Shown: positions 19,718 through 31,149 of the stretch, one piece after another | How positions within the stretch are numbered: the first letter of the stretch is position 1 | Layout of the letters: each line of letters opens with the position of its first letter | Assembly: GCA_903843225.1 (NCBI GenBank) | Contig: CAIMOX010000038.1 | Span: 62,001 to 126,000, forward strand | From: an uncultured Actinomycetes bacterium | GTDB lineage: Bacteria; Actinomycetota; Actinomycetes; Nanopelagicales; Nanopelagicaceae | Reading direction: 5' to 3' | Length of the DNA: 64,000 nucleotides | Translations under genes and position numbers: made by a program | The notes under the pieces: model-generated | The model's input: only the letters and a program-made list of their open reading frames with translations | Database searches by the model: none | Told to the model about the DNA's origin: nothing

Positions 19718-22180
19718 TTAAATAACGATGTTAACAAGTTTTGGAGCGCGCGTAATGATCTTCTGAATCGTTGCCCCTGCGAGCGCCGCCGCTACCTGTG
19801 GATTAGCGATCGCCAACTTCTCGAGATCGACATCAGAGATTGTTGGTGGTACTTCGATCCGATCTTTGATCTTGCCATTAACCTGCAAGATCGCAACGAG
19901 CGCTTCCTCTTCTAAGAGCGCTGGGTCGATCACTGGCCAGCCAGCTAAAGCAACAGAAGGTTGGTGACCAAGAACTGACCACATCTCCTCTGCTGTGAAT
20001 GGTGCAACGAGAGAGAGCGAGATTGCGATCGCCTGCGCCGCTTCGCGTACCGCTGGATCGAGACCTCCACAGCCGGTGTCGATCGCCTTTCGAGTGGCAT
20101 TCACAAGCTCCATCGTGCGAGCTACAGCGACATTGAACCGGTAGGTCTCAACAGCTAAAGAGATATCCCGCAACGATCGATGTATCGCTTTACGAAGAGC
20201 GAGATCGCCAGTGGTGAAATCAACGCCAACCTTGCTCTCAACATCTTTCGAGATGCGCCAAGCCCGGTTAAGAAATTTCAGTGAACCTGATGGAGATACA
20301 TCTGCCCAATCAATGTCATCTTCTGGCGGACCAGCAAAAATTAAGGAGACGCGCACCGCATCGACGCCATGAGTATCGAGTTGCTCAGAGAGTCGAACGA
20401 GATTGCCGCGGCTCTTCGACATCGCAGAACCATCCATCTGAACCATCCCCTGGTTGAGAAGGCGCGTGAATGGCTCAGTGAAATCGAGTAGCCCCATGTC
20501 ATGGAGTGCTTTTGTGAAAAAGCGTGAATAGAGCAGGTGAAGGATTGCGTGCGTTACTCCGCCAACATATTGATCGACTGGTGCCCACTCTTTAACCAGC
20601 GCGGAATCGAAGGCTTGCGCTTGATCGTTCGGGTTGGTGTATCGCAAGAAGTACCACGATGAATCTACAAAGGTATCCATCGTGTCAGCATCACGCTTCG
20701 CTGGCTTGCCACACTGTGGGCAAGCAATATTCACCCAATCGCTCACCGCTCCTAGTGGCGATGTGCCAGCTGGTTTGAGGTCGATACCTTGAGCACTTGG
20801 TAGCTCAACTGGAAGTTCGCTCTCTGGGACAGGAACTTCACCGCATGCATCGCAATGAACGATCGGAATCGGTGTTCCCCAGAAGCGCTGGCGAGAGATC
20901 AGCCAATCGCGAAGGCGATAGTTCTTAGCGGCGCAACCAAGGTTCTGCTTCGCCAATTCCTCAGTAATGGTTGCAATCGCGGCCTCTTTAGAGAGTCCAT
21001 TTAATGAGGCTGAATTAACGAGGGTGCCCTCACCAACCGTTGCAATACCACTCTCATTCGGATCAGTTTCACCGGTATCTACGACAACCTTTACAGGCAA
21101 CTTCATCGCCCTTGCGAAATCTAGATCGCGCTGATCGTGCGCTGGTACAGCCATGATCGCGCCAGTTCCGTAATCAGCAAGGACATAATCTGAAGCCCAG
21201 ATTTGTAGCTTCTCCCCGTTGACTGGATTGATGGCATAACGATTGAGAAAAATTCCACTCTTTGGTCGGTCTGTGGCAAGTCGATCGATATCAGAAGCGG
21301 CTTTCACAGAGTCTCGATATTGCGCGAAAGCAGATTCGACTCCACTCCCCTCAACCAGTGAGGCAGCGAGTGCGCTATCGACAGCAACAACCATAAAGGT
21401 TGCGCCATGAAGTGTGTCTGGACGGGTTGTGTAGATTGTGATTGGTTCGGTTGCGCCTTCAATCTCAAACATCACTTCGGCACCGATTGAGCGGCCGATC
21501 CAGTTGCGCTGCATCTGGAGAACTTTCTCAGGCCACTTACCCTCAAGTTGATCCATATCGTCGAGTAAGCGATCTGCGTAATCAGTGATCTTGAAATACC
21601 ACTGATTCAATTTCTTCTTAGTGACTGCGGTATCACAACGTTCGCAGAGTCCTCCTACGACTTGCTCGTTAGCGAGAACTGTCTGGCAATGTGGGCACCA
21701 GTTAACGGGTGAATCCTTGCGATATGCCAGCCCCTTTTTATAGAGCTGCAGGAAAATCCACTGATTCCACTTGTAATACTCAGGATCACTGGTGTGGAGT
21801 ACTCGATCCCAATCGAATGAACATGCGTATCGACGCATCGATGCCTTCTGAACAGCAATATTCTCGTAGGTCCACTCGCGCGGATCGGAACCACGCTTGA
21901 TGGCGGCATTCTCGGCAGGTAACCCAAAGGAGTCCCAACCGATCGGATGCATTACATTGAAACCTTTTTGAACCCAATAACGAGCAATCACATCACCCAT
22001 CGCATATGCCTCGGCATGGCCCATATGTAAATCACCTGATGGGTACGGAAACATATCTAAGACATAGCGCTTAGGGCGTGCATCATCGGCTCGACCTGAT
22101 TTAAAGGGCTCAATCTTGTCCCACACCGGAAGCCACTTCGCCTCTACCCCGTGAATGTCATAAGCCTCGTGTTCAGCCAT
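19718..22180 (-). CDS. leuS: Leucine--tRNA ligase
   Basis: Class Ia synthetase of 820 residues that charges tRNA-Leu. The HIGH motif is [20 protein letters not shown] (about residue 50) and the KMSKS motif reads AMSKSRGN. A zinc-knuckle pair ([21 protein letters not shown]), the editing domain with [14 protein letters not shown], and an anticodon-binding C-terminus are present. It lies 9 bases after the SDR gene. Confidence 0.97.
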   Translation of the reverse strand: MAEHEAYDIHGVEAKWLPVWDKIEPFKSGRADDARPKRYVLDMFPYPSGDLHMGHAEAYAMGDVIARYWVQKGFNVMHPIGWDSFGLPAENAAIKRGSDPREWTYENIAVQKASMRRYACSFDWDRVLHTSDPEYYKWNQWIFLQLYKKGLAYRKDSPVNWCPHCQTVLANEQVVGGLCERCDTAVTKKKLNQWYFKITDYADRLLDDMDQLEGKWPEKVLQMQRNWIGRSIGAEVMFEIEGATEPITIYTTRPDTLHGATFMVVAVDSALAASLVEGSGVESAFAQYRDSVKAASDIDRLATDRPKSGIFLNRYAINPVNGEKLQIWASDYVLADYGTGAIMAVPAHDQRDLDFARAMKLPVKVVVDTGETDPNESGIATVGEGTLVNSASLNGLSKEAAIATITEELAKQNLGCAAKNYRLRDWLISRQRFWGTPIPIVHCDACGEVPVPESELPVELPSAQGIDLKPAGTSPLGAVSDWVNIACPQCGKPAKRDADTMDTFVDSSWYFLRYTNPNDQAQAFDSALVKEWAPVDQYVGGVTHAILHLLYSRFFTKALHDMGLLDFTEPFTRLLNQGMVQMDGSAMSKSRGNLVRLSEQLDTHGVDAVRVSLIFAGPPEDDIDWADVSPSGSLKFLNRAWRISKDVESKVGVDFTTGDLALRKAIHRSLRDISLAVETYRFNVAVARTMELVNATRKAIDTGCGGLDPAVREAAQAIAISLSLVAPFTAEEMWSVLGHQPSVALAGWPVIDPALLEEEALVAILQVNGKIKDRIEVPPTISDVDLEKLAIANPQVAAALAGATIQKIITRAPKLVNIVI

Positions 22181-22189
22181 GGCGCAACC

Positions 22190-23074
22190 TTAACCTTCCC
22201 ACGTAACGCCAGTGAGCTCTTCGCTCACTTCCCAAAGATTTCGGGCGAGCGTTTGATCGTAGGCAAGAGCCTTACCGTGAGTGAACTTTGGAGTGCCACG
22301 CATCTCCCCTAGACCTCGCGGCCCAAGATAGGCAGCGCCAAGAATCTGTGGGTAGGTCGCAGCAGCCAAGATTGGGTAAGCACCTTCAAGCGGCGTTTGG
22401 GCGAGAAGTGCACTTGCCGCAATCATCGCCTTTGATTGGAAACTTCTCCCGGCCTTCATCGGTGCAATCTTGAGAAGGTTGGTATTTGCCCAACCAGGGT
22501 GTGCTGCTACTGCAATGAAGCTCCACTTTTGATGGAGCCTTCGGCGCTCAATCTCATTGGTAAATAACAAGTTCGCAAGTTTACTATCGCCATAAGCGGT
22601 CCATGGTGAGTACTTACCTTTGCCGAGCGCGCGGTTACGAATCTCTTCTTTACTACGATCACCAAACGTTCCGAGTCGATGCGCTTGAGATGAAATGGAG
22701 ATCAGACGATCTTTGATCTGATTCTTAATAAGCCCGGCAAAGGCGAAATGTCCAAGGTGATTTGTACCAAGCTGCATCTCAAAACCATCGGCTGACAAGC
22801 GATATGGGATAGCCATTACGCCAGCGTTAAGAATGACAACATCAAAGGTAGTAGTGATCTTCGCCGCGCATTCACGCACTGAAGCTAAGTCTGCAAGGTC
22901 TAATTCAATGAGGTGAGCAGCTCCGCTCTCTTCTTGCGCTCTCGCACCCTTCTTCATATCGCGTGCGGTAATAGTTACTTCTCCACCTTTTTCAGTGAGT
23001 GCAGTTGCGGTGGCCAGACCCAAACCACTTGTGCCACCAGTGATGAGAAAACGTTTTCCGCTCTGGTCGCCCAT
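22190..23074 (-). CDS. Short-chain dehydrogenase/reductase
   Basis: NAD(P)-dependent oxidoreductase of the SDR superfamily, resembling the retinol dehydrogenase/oxidoreductase group. The cofactor motif is TGGTSGLGLATA, followed by NAGVMA, and the catalytic YGDSK (Y-x3-K) is preceded by SISSQAHRLG. The substrate is unknown. I placed the start at MGDQSGKRFLITGG (23074, 294 residues). The frame is open to 23131, next to tRNA-Ala, but those residues do not fit the domain and neither start has a good ribosome-binding site. Confidence 0.85.
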   Translation of the reverse strand: MGDQSGKRFLITGGTSGLGLATATALTEKGGEVTITARDMKKGARAQEESGAAHLIELDLADLASVRECAAKITTTFDVVILNAGVMAIPYRLSADGFEMQLGTNHLGHFAFAGLIKNQIKDRLISISSQAHRLGTFGDRSKEEIRNRALGKGKYSPWTAYGDSKLANLLFTNEIERRRLHQKWSFIAVAAHPGWANTNLLKIAPMKAGRSFQSKAMIAASALLAQTPLEGAYPILAAATYPQILGAAYLGPRGLGEMRGTPKFTHGKALAYDQTLARNLWEVSEELTGVTWEG

Positions 23075-23135
23075 GTTGACATGTGTCCAGGCTGACGGGA
23101 TTTGAAAGCCAGAGTCGCGGTATCTGTTCATAGAG

Positions 23136-23208
23136 TGGAGCTGAGGGGACTTGAACCCCTGACCCCCTGCATGCCATGCAGGTGCGCTACCAGCTGCGCC
23201 ACAGCCCC
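23136..23208 (-). tRNA. tRNA-Ala(GGC)
   Basis: A 73-nt cloverleaf with acceptor GGGGCTG/CAGCTCC, including the G3:U70 wobble pair that identifies tRNA-Ala. The anticodon stem CCTGC/GCAGG carries loop ATGGCAT (anticodon GGC), and the T-arm is GGGGTTCAAGTCCCC. CCA is not encoded. Confidence 0.96.
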
Positions 23209-23242
23209 GTTTCTCCCGTTAAGGACGAGGAGCCGACCTTAT

Positions 23243-23884
23243 CTAACTAGTGCTCTCGTTGCCAAAGACAGGCTCAGGGATCGAACCGGCGTTATGTTCT
23301 GCGAGCGACCAGTTGGCGATCGAATTCTTCTCTAGTACTGACCAGGATGCGTTAGAGAGGCCACCAAGAGCGCCCCAACTTTCAAAGGGAAGTCCAAGCA
23401 TCGATCCAAGGATGCAGCGCGCTGCTCCCCCGTGGGTCACAAAGATCACCGTCCCCGATTGATCGACCATCTCACGTTCGATGACTCTTCGAGTTCGTTT
23501 GGCGACTTCAGAGCGACGCTCACCATTTGTTCCTGCTGGAATATCTGCACCGTGCAACCAACCAAGAAAATTTTTCTCATCATCACGTCGATTCTCAGCG
23601 CCAGTTCTGCCCTCCCACATTCCGCCATTCGTCTCACGAAGACCACTATCTGTGTGAACCGGAAGACCGGTTAACGAAGCCAGTGCACCGGCAGTCTGCT
23701 GAGTGCGCATAAGGTCACTTGAAACAATTTTGATGGGGTTCATGCCCAGAAGAATCTTGGCTGCATGTTCAGCTTGGAAGTGGCCAACCGCATTGAGTGG
23801 AATATCTGTATGTCCTTGAAAGCGATTCTCGATATTCCAATCGGTCTGACCGTGGCGCCAGAGCACAATGCGTTGAGTACTCAT
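23243..23884 (-). CDS. Histidine phosphatase-family protein
   Basis: Phosphoglycerate-mutase-like phosphatase, 213 residues. The catalytic RHG motif is in IVLWRHGQTDWNIENRFQGHTDIPL (His about 11); a second His is in VTHGGAARCIL. A gene in this place after rsfS often encodes a glucosyl-3-phosphoglycerate phosphatase or similar in Actinobacteria, but the substrate cannot be settled from sequence. It is the last gene of the mnmA-ligA-nadD-rsfS run and is followed by tRNA-Ala. Confidence 0.88.
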   Translation of the reverse strand: MSTQRIVLWRHGQTDWNIENRFQGHTDIPLNAVGHFQAEHAAKILLGMNPIKIVSSDLMRTQQTAGALASLTGLPVHTDSGLRETNGGMWEGRTGAENRRDDEKNFLGWLHGADIPAGTNGERRSEVAKRTRRVIEREMVDQSGTVIFVTHGGAARCILGSMLGLPFESWGALGGLSNASWSVLEKNSIANWSLAEHNAGSIPEPVFGNESTS

Positions 23885-23905
23885 ACTAAATAATCTGCGC
23901 GAGCG

Positions 23906-24277
23906 TTAGCGAGTCTCATTGATCACGATTGGCAGGCGAGGGCAGTCGTTCCACAGACGATCGAGCATATAAAAATTGCGAAGCTCTTGGGTCTGGATGT
24001 GTACGACCAGATCTGAGTAATCGAGCAAGATCCACTGACCCTTGCCCTCACGACGAATTGGCTTCTCACCAGTCTTCGCGAGCGCTTCAAAGACACCATC
24101 GGCAATCGCTTCAGCTTGGCGATCTGTTGATGCTGTCGCAATCAGAAAGACCTCAGAGAGAATCATCTGTTCGGTCATATCAAGTGCCACGATATCGGTA
24201 CCTAGCTTCTCAGAGATCGCATCTGCTGCTAATTGTGCGAGATCACTGACTGCTTTACTTGCTGCCATATAAGCCAT
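23906..24277 (-). CDS. rsfS: Ribosomal silencing factor RsfS
   Basis: Binds ribosomal protein L14 and blocks 50S-30S joining under starvation. It has 123 residues (or 120 from the ATG at 24268). Family motifs are DIVALDMTEQMILSEVFLIA, STDRQAEAIADGV and the C-terminal WILLDYSDLVVHIQTQELRN. It overlaps the end of nadD by 23 bases; nadD-rsfS-phosphatase is a widely conserved order. Confidence 0.94.
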   Translation of the reverse strand: MAYMAASKAVSDLAQLAADAISEKLGTDIVALDMTEQMILSEVFLIATASTDRQAEAIADGVFEALAKTGEKPIRREGKGQWILLDYSDLVVHIQTQELRNFYMLDRLWNDCPRLPIVINETR

Positions 24278-24827
24278 TTTCTTTGATGTAGGTACGAACT
24301 GATGGTGAGAGCATTGGGGCTACATCTGATCGCTTCGCGACTGCATCACGGACCTGTGTTGCGCTGATATCCAGCGCCTTAATCTCAACCTCAGGAAAGG
24401 CTGATTTCGATTGTCCAGGGCGCTTTACGACGAGAATTTCGACAATCTTCAGGAGCGCATCTGATCGATACCACTGGTCAATCTTCTCGGCTGCATCACT
24501 ACCAAGAATCAATGTGAAGGTATCTCGTGGGTAGATCATGCGAAGTTGATTGATGGTGTCGATCGTGAAAGTTGGGCCTGTGCGATTTACTTCAAGATCG
24601 AGAACGGAGACCTTCTCCTGCAAAGAGTCGGGAAGATCGCCGAGAGCTGCGATACACATCTCCACGCGATGAGCGCCACTAGCGCCGGGCTTATCGGTGC
24701 GAAGACGTGGCTGCCCCGAAGGAATGACGAAGAGTGAATCAAATCGTGACTCAACTGCGGAGAGGATGCGAAGGTGTCCTAGATGAATCGGGTCAAAGGT
24801 GCCACCAAGAATGCCTATATGTGCGAT
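24255..24827 (-). CDS. nadD: Nicotinate-nucleotide adenylyltransferase, apparent AUC start
   Basis: Converts nicotinate mononucleotide to deamido-NAD. The nucleotidyltransferase motif GILGGTFDPIHLGHLRIL is encoded at about 24762-24815, followed by FVIPSGQPR, GSDAAEKIDQWYR and ISATQVRDAVAKR. In this frame there is no ATG, GTG, TTG or CTG between the upstream stop codon (about 24847) and the catalytic motif; the first GTG is at 24665, after it. The codon where ATG would be expected is ATC at 24827 (I-A-H-I-G-I-L-G-G-T), 4 bases after the stop of the upstream small ORF. I therefore infer an AUC start; a point mutation or sequence error is the alternative. About 190 residues. Confidence 0.85.
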   Translation of the reverse strand: MAHIGILGGTFDPIHLGHLRILSAVESRFDSLFVIPSGQPRLRTDKPGASGAHRVEMCIAALGDLPDSLQEKVSVLDLEVNRTGPTFTIDTINQLRMIYPRDTFTLILGSDAAEKIDQWYRSDALLKIVEILVVKRPGQSKSAFPEVEIKALDISATQVRDAVAKRSDVAPMLSPSVRTYIKENGLYGSK

Positions 24828-24831
24828 GAGA

Positions 24832-24966
24832 TTACTCGCGGTCTAAACGAAGAACGAGGAAGAGCAGGAAGCTCAAGACCCCGAAGGCAAAGAGTCCGAA
24901 GAAGACTGGCGAAGCGGGAAGGTGACGAGCAACGCCCTCAGCGTGAATATGAAGTGATCTGAACAT
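24832..24966 (-). CDS. Small single-helix membrane protein
   Basis: A 44-residue ORF, MFRSLHIHAEGVARHLPASP followed by one hydrophobic helix (VFFGLFAFGVLSFLLFLVLR) and LDRE. It fits in the 148-base gap between ligA and nadD, 9 bases after the ligA stop codon, and its stop is just before the presumed nadD start. Small single-pass proteins occur next to nadD in other Actinobacteria. The function is unknown, but the hydrophobic segment and tight spacing support a real gene. Confidence 0.7.
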   Translation of the reverse strand: MFRSLHIHAEGVARHLPASPVFFGLFAFGVLSFLLFLVLRLDRE

Positions 24967-24975
24967 GCGAGAACT

Positions 24976-27006
<2,031 letters not shown>

Positions 27007-28083
27007 TTACTTCGTTGCGCTCACGGTCGCCGATCCCACCACGCGATCTTCATCGTAGATAACAAGACCCTGACCTGTGGCTAGACCTAGTAGCGGCTGA
27101 TCTAAAAGAACTCTGATCTGCATGCCGTCGGTCGAATATGTACATGCGAGCGCTTCACCATGCGCGCGGATCTGCGCATAGCCACGGTGCTCCTGACCAG
27201 CTTGTGGCACGGGGCCACACCAGATCGCCTTCTCGCCTTCAATCTCACTGACTGCTAGCGACTCTTTCAATCCAACAACGACTGTGTTGGTAAGAGGCTC
27301 AATCTTTAACACGTAGCGCGGCACTCCCCCGGCGGCAGGAACTGTCAGATTTAAACCACGTCGTTGTCCGATTGTGTAGGTGTACGCACCCTGATGCTCG
27401 CCAAGTTTGGTACCAGCTTCATCAACAATAGGCCCAGCCTCAGTTCCTAATCGGTCGTGAAGCCAGCCAGCATTATTGCCCGATGGAACAAAACAAATAT
27501 CGTGGCTATCTGGTTTATTTGCGACATAGAGTCCACGACGTTTTGCTTCACGCCTGACTTCTTCCTTGTGAGTATCACCCAGCGGAAAGATTGCGCCATC
27601 AAGTTGCGATTTATTGAGTACCGCTAAAACATAACTCTGATCTTTGAGTGGATCTTCGGCGCGGTGCATCGTCCGACCGAGTGGAGTCTGCCTCATCTGG
27701 GCATAGTGACCGGTGGCTACTGCATCGAAACCTAACGCCTTGGCGCGATCAAGCACAGCTGCAAATTTAATCTTCTCGTTACAACGCAGGCATGGGTTTG
27801 GAGTTCGACCAGCGGCATACTCTTCTAAGAAATTCTCTACTACGCCTTCATGAAATTCTTCTGCCATATCCCAGATGTAGAACGGAATACCAATGACATC
27901 GGCAGCACGCCTGGCATCATGCGAATCTTCAATGGTGCAGCAACCGCGTGCGCCAGAGCGGTACTTCTGCGGATTACTCGAGAGCGCAAGGTGAACACCA
28001 ATAACTTCATCGCCAGCGTCGACCGCGCGGGCAGCGGCGACCGCCGAATCAACCCCGCCTGACATTGCTGCAATGATTTTCAT
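27007..28083 (-). CDS. mnmA: tRNA-specific 2-thiouridylase MnmA
   Basis: Thiolates U34 of tRNA-Lys, -Glu and -Gln. It has 358 residues. The PP-loop is AAMSGGVDSAVAAARA, and the two catalytic cysteines are in NPCLRCNEKIKF and HDICFVPSGNNAGW. The ATG follows an AAAGG ribosome-binding site. It lies just downstream of the cysteine desulfurase that probably supplies its sulfur, and directly upstream of ligA, an arrangement conserved in Actinobacteria. Confidence 0.97.
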   Translation of the reverse strand: MKIIAAMSGGVDSAVAAARAVDAGDEVIGVHLALSSNPQKYRSGARGCCTIEDSHDARRAADVIGIPFYIWDMAEEFHEGVVENFLEEYAAGRTPNPCLRCNEKIKFAAVLDRAKALGFDAVATGHYAQMRQTPLGRTMHRAEDPLKDQSYVLAVLNKSQLDGAIFPLGDTHKEEVRREAKRRGLYVANKPDSHDICFVPSGNNAGWLHDRLGTEAGPIVDEAGTKLGEHQGAYTYTIGQRRGLNLTVPAAGGVPRYVLKIEPLTNTVVVGLKESLAVSEIEGEKAIWCGPVPQAGQEHRGYAQIRAHGEALACTYSTDGMQIRVLLDQPLLGLATGQGLVIYDEDRVVGSATVSATK

Positions 28084-28101
28084 GGTTGCCTTTTCTCGTT
28101 T

Positions 28102-29265
28102 CTACTGCCGGGATAGCGCTGCTCGCGCGCGCTCGACAACAGAGGAAATAACAGAGCTGAGCTGATCGATTTCAGCTCGAGTATTGCTTACTCCTAATGA
28201 GAAGCGTAGCGATGATCGAGCATCTCTCTCCGATAACCCCATTGCCAGGAGAACATGGCTTGGGCGCGGGACCCCGGCACTGCACGCTGAACCAGTAGAA
28301 GATGCGATTCCTTCGGCATCGAGCAATAAGAGAAGTCCGTCGCTCTCAGTCCCTGGGAAGGTGAGGTTTGCGATTCCGGGGAGCGCAGGCTCGATATCGC
28401 CGTTGACGACGATATCTGGAACCACGGCAGTGAGTGAATCAATTAAATACTGACGCAATTCACGGAGATAGATATATCTCGCTTCGCGATGAATCTGCCC
28501 ATCGGTGGCTGCGGCAGCGAATGAGACGATCGCCGGCGCATTGAGTGTGCCGCTACGAATATCGCGCTCTTGTCCTCCACCATGCAAGATCGGGGTGACA
28601 TCAATTCCACGACGAAGCAGCAGAGCTGCAACACCGAGTGGTCCTCCGACTTTATGGCCGCTAATCGTCGCCGAGGTAACTCCGAGCTGGGTAAAGTCAA
28701 AGGCGACTTTGCCAAAAGATTGCACCGCATCGGTATGCACTGGGATATCTCCCGCGATCGCAACAACATCCATAATCGGCTGAATTGTTCCGATTTCATT
28801 ATTGGAGTGCATGACAGCAATGACGGCAATACGTTCGCGATTTTTATCAACGATATCTTTAAGCGCTTCGAGGTCGACAACACCTTCGCGTGTGACCGGA
28901 ATTTGAATAACGTGTGCACCCTCGTGCTCTTCCAGCCATTCGACCGGATCTAAAATTGCATGGTGTTCGAAGGCAGAGATCACTATGACGTTTCGATTCT
29001 TATCTTCACCCAGCCGCTTCCAATAAAAACCCTTGATTGCAAGGTTGTTAGATTCGGTCCCTGAACCTGTAAAGATCACTTCTGAAGGTGATGCGCCGGC
29101 TGCACGTGCAATAGCTTCGCGCGCTTCTTCTACTCGCTTGCGGACAGATCTTCCCTGCGTATGAAGGCTTGAGGGATTTCCTAACTGCTGGATCTGCTCT
29201 GTGAAAGCTTCGATCGCAGGTAACGACATGGGAGTCGTTGCAGCGTGATCAAAGTATGAAGCCAT
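28102..29265 (-). CDS. Cysteine desulfurase (NifS/IscS-like)
   Basis: PLP enzyme that takes sulfur from cysteine for tRNA thiolation or Fe-S clusters, 387 residues. The PLP lysine is in ISGHKVGGPLGVAALL and the catalytic Cys in STGSACSAGVPRPSHVLLAM. Other motifs are FDHAATTPMSLPAIEAF, GSGTESNNLAIKG and HTDAVQSFGKV. It is followed by mnmA after 18 bases. TACACT lies six bases before the ATG. Confidence 0.94.
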   Translation of the reverse strand: MASYFDHAATTPMSLPAIEAFTEQIQQLGNPSSLHTQGRSVRKRVEEAREAIARAAGASPSEVIFTGSGTESNNLAIKGFYWKRLGEDKNRNVIVISAFEHHAILDPVEWLEEHEGAHVIQIPVTREGVVDLEALKDIVDKNRERIAVIAVMHSNNEIGTIQPIMDVVAIAGDIPVHTDAVQSFGKVAFDFTQLGVTSATISGHKVGGPLGVAALLLRRGIDVTPILHGGGQERDIRSGTLNAPAIVSFAAAATDGQIHREARYIYLRELRQYLIDSLTAVVPDIVVNGDIEPALPGIANLTFPGTESDGLLLLLDAEGIASSTGSACSAGVPRPSHVLLAMGLSERDARSSLRFSLGVSNTRAEIDQLSSVISSVVERARAALSRQ

Positions 29266-29271
29266 TGGCTT

Positions 29272-29277
29272 AGTGTA
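29272..29277 (-). promoter_or_regulatory. -10-like TACACT before the cysteine desulfurase
   Basis: TACACT is placed 6 bases before the ATG at 29265, in the 28-base gap after etfA. It is consistent with a leaderless promoter separating etfBA from the sulfur-transfer genes. Confidence 0.45.
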
Positions 29278-29293
29278 GATCTACTTCAGGCAT

Positions 29294-30238
29294 TCAGCCT
29301 TTCTTGGCAGTGACCGCTTCTGTCACCTGCGGCAATACTGCAAAGAGATCGCCGATGACGCCGAAATCTGCAACATCGAAGATAGGTGCATCAGCATCTT
29401 TGTTCACAGCAACGATCGTCTTCGAGGTCTGCATGCCGGCGCGGTGTTGGATCGCTCCCGAGATACCTGCTGCGATATAGAGCTGTGGGCTCACCGTCTT
29501 GCCAGTCTGTCCGACCTGGAATGAATGTGGGTACCAACCAGCATCGGTTGCAGCACGTGAGGCGCCAACTGCTGCGCCGAGCGCATCTGCGAGGCTCTCA
29601 ACTGGTGCGAAGTTGCCATCAGTTCCCTTACCACCAGAGACGATGATTGATGCTTCGGTAAGTTCAGGGCGACCACCTTTAACTGCTGGCGCGAGCGATG
29701 AGACAACTGCCTTATCTGCACCGTCGTAGCTCACTGGGAAATCTTCGTGCGTAGGAGTTGAGCTTCCGACAATCGCCTCGATTGAGTTCCCGCGAATCGT
29801 AATAATCGGTGTTCCGTGGGTAACACTTGAATGCACGGTAGTTGAGCCACCAAATACTGATTGAGTTGTGATGAGATCTGCGTCAAGATCAATGGCATCG
29901 GTGATGATTCCAGATTCGCAACGCACTGCTAACCGGCCTGCGATCTCTTTACCTCGCGCCGTGGAAGCAATAAGTACTGCTGAAGGTTTAATCGAATTCA
30001 CTACTTCAGCAAGGGCTGCAGCAGTAGCTCCAGTTGAGTGCTTCTCGAAGTCAACGCCAGTGCAGGTGATGACCTTATCGATTGCCATAGTAGAGAGTTG
30101 CGGAAGAAGAGCTGCGCTATCACTGCTACAGATCACTGCAGTAACGCTGCCAACCTTCTTTCCAAAGGTTGCGAGCTCTGCTGTTGCTTTGCTGACCTTT
30201 CCCGCGACGCTATCAACAAGAATAATTACTTCGCTCAT
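29294..30238 (-). CDS. etfA: Electron transfer flavoprotein subunit alpha
   Basis: FAD-binding subunit of ETF, which carries electrons from acyl-CoA dehydrogenases to the quinone pool. It has 314 residues. The C-terminal FAD domain is clear: [60 protein letters not shown] and [20 protein letters not shown]. It overlaps etfB by 4 bases (ATGA), so translation is coupled. Confidence 0.96.
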   Translation of the reverse strand: MSEVIILVDSVAGKVSKATAELATFGKKVGSVTAVICSSDSAALLPQLSTMAIDKVITCTGVDFEKHSTGATAAALAEVVNSIKPSAVLIASTARGKEIAGRLAVRCESGIITDAIDLDADLITTQSVFGGSTTVHSSVTHGTPIITIRGNSIEAIVGSSTPTHEDFPVSYDGADKAVVSSLAPAVKGGRPELTEASIIVSGGKGTDGNFAPVESLADALGAAVGASRAATDAGWYPHSFQVGQTGKTVSPQLYIAAGISGAIQHRAGMQTSKTIVAVNKDADAPIFDVADFGVIGDLFAVLPQVTEAVTAKKG

Positions 30239-31041
30239 ATCAACTTCCTCTCTGCAAGGAAGGCAGCTAATTGCGAGCCACCATCTCCGTTATCAGTAAC
30301 TTTGATTCCTGCACCACGTGGCGGACGAGGGAGTGAGTCCTTCACGCAAGACCAGGCGGCAGAGCTGCCCACATCTGCGGCTGCAATATCAACCTCAGCG
30401 AGTGACTTAATCACAAGTGGCTTCTTCTTTGATGCCATGATTCCCTTAAATGATGGGTAGCGAGGTTCATTAATCTTTTCCACCACACTCACGACAGCCG
30501 GGAGTTGTGCGCTCATCTCCTCGACGCCAAATTCGGTCTGACGAGAAATTTTTACGGTACTGCCCTCCAGGCTGATTGATGCAGCGAAGGTGAGCTGTGC
30601 AAATGAGAGACGCTCAGCGAGCATCGCAGGAACAACGCTCATGCGTGCATCAGTGGATTCAGTGCCACAAATAACGAGATCAAAACCACCGGCGGTGATC
30701 GCCGTTGCGAGTACCTTTGAGGTAGCGAGCGCATCAGATCCCGCCAAGGCTTCATCACTAATAAGAATCGCATCATCAACGCCCATAGAGAGCGCTTTAC
30801 GTAGCGCCTCAGTTGCTCGCTCTGGTCCCATCGAGATCACGGTGATGGAGTGCCCACTCCCTTCACCGGCTTCACCGGTAGGTGAGTTCGCTTCAACGAG
30901 TTTGAGAGCGGACTCAATGGCGTATTCATCGAGGTCATTGAGAACGGCATCAACGCTAGCGCGATCGAGCCGACCATCGCTGCCCATCGTCTTCTGAGCC
31001 CATGAATCAGGGACCTGTTTGATACATACAGCGATCTTCAT
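30235..31041 (-). CDS. etfB: Electron transfer flavoprotein subunit beta
   Basis: AMP-binding subunit of ETF, 268 residues. Motifs are the N-terminal MKIAVCIKQVPDS, NDLDEYAIESALKL, VISMGPERATEALRKALSMG and the ETF-beta pattern near FGVEEMSAQLPAVVSVVEKINEPRYPSFKGIMASKKKP. It heads the etfBA operon. A leaderless promoter (TAACAT six bases before the ATG) overlaps a perfect 14-bp palindrome. Confidence 0.96.
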   Translation of the reverse strand: MKIAVCIKQVPDSWAQKTMGSDGRLDRASVDAVLNDLDEYAIESALKLVEANSPTGEAGEGSGHSITVISMGPERATEALRKALSMGVDDAILISDEALAGSDALATSKVLATAITAGGFDLVICGTESTDARMSVVPAMLAERLSFAQLTFAASISLEGSTVKISRQTEFGVEEMSAQLPAVVSVVEKINEPRYPSFKGIMASKKKPLVIKSLAEVDIAAADVGSSAAWSCVKDSLPRPPRGAGIKVTDNGDGGSQLAAFLAERKLI

Positions 31042-31047
31042 AGCCCT

Positions 31048-31053
31048 ATGTTA
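31048..31053 (-). promoter_or_regulatory. -10 element of etfBA (leaderless)
   Basis: TAACAT lies 6 bases before the etfB ATG. Its first bases fall inside the palindrome at 31051-31064. Confidence 0.5.
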
Positions 31054-31064
31054 CTCATGAGTAA
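31051..31064. promoter_or_regulatory. Palindromic candidate operator of etfBA
   Basis: TTACTCATGAGTAA is a perfect 14-base palindrome that overlaps the etfB -10 element, where a bound dimeric repressor would block transcription. The size and symmetry fit TetR-type or similar regulators. No regulator gene is adjacent. Confidence 0.55.
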
Positions 31065-31149
31065 GCGATCTCCTACGTTCACCTGACCTTCAACGACACG
31101 TAACCTCAACCCCTCATTGAGGCTTCCTCACTCCCTCACTCTTTCTCCT

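Noticed and set aside
28443-28919. 158-residue minus-strand ORF in another frame of the cysteine desulfurase
   Set aside because: The main frame carries all catalytic motifs; the alternative is an out-of-frame shadow.
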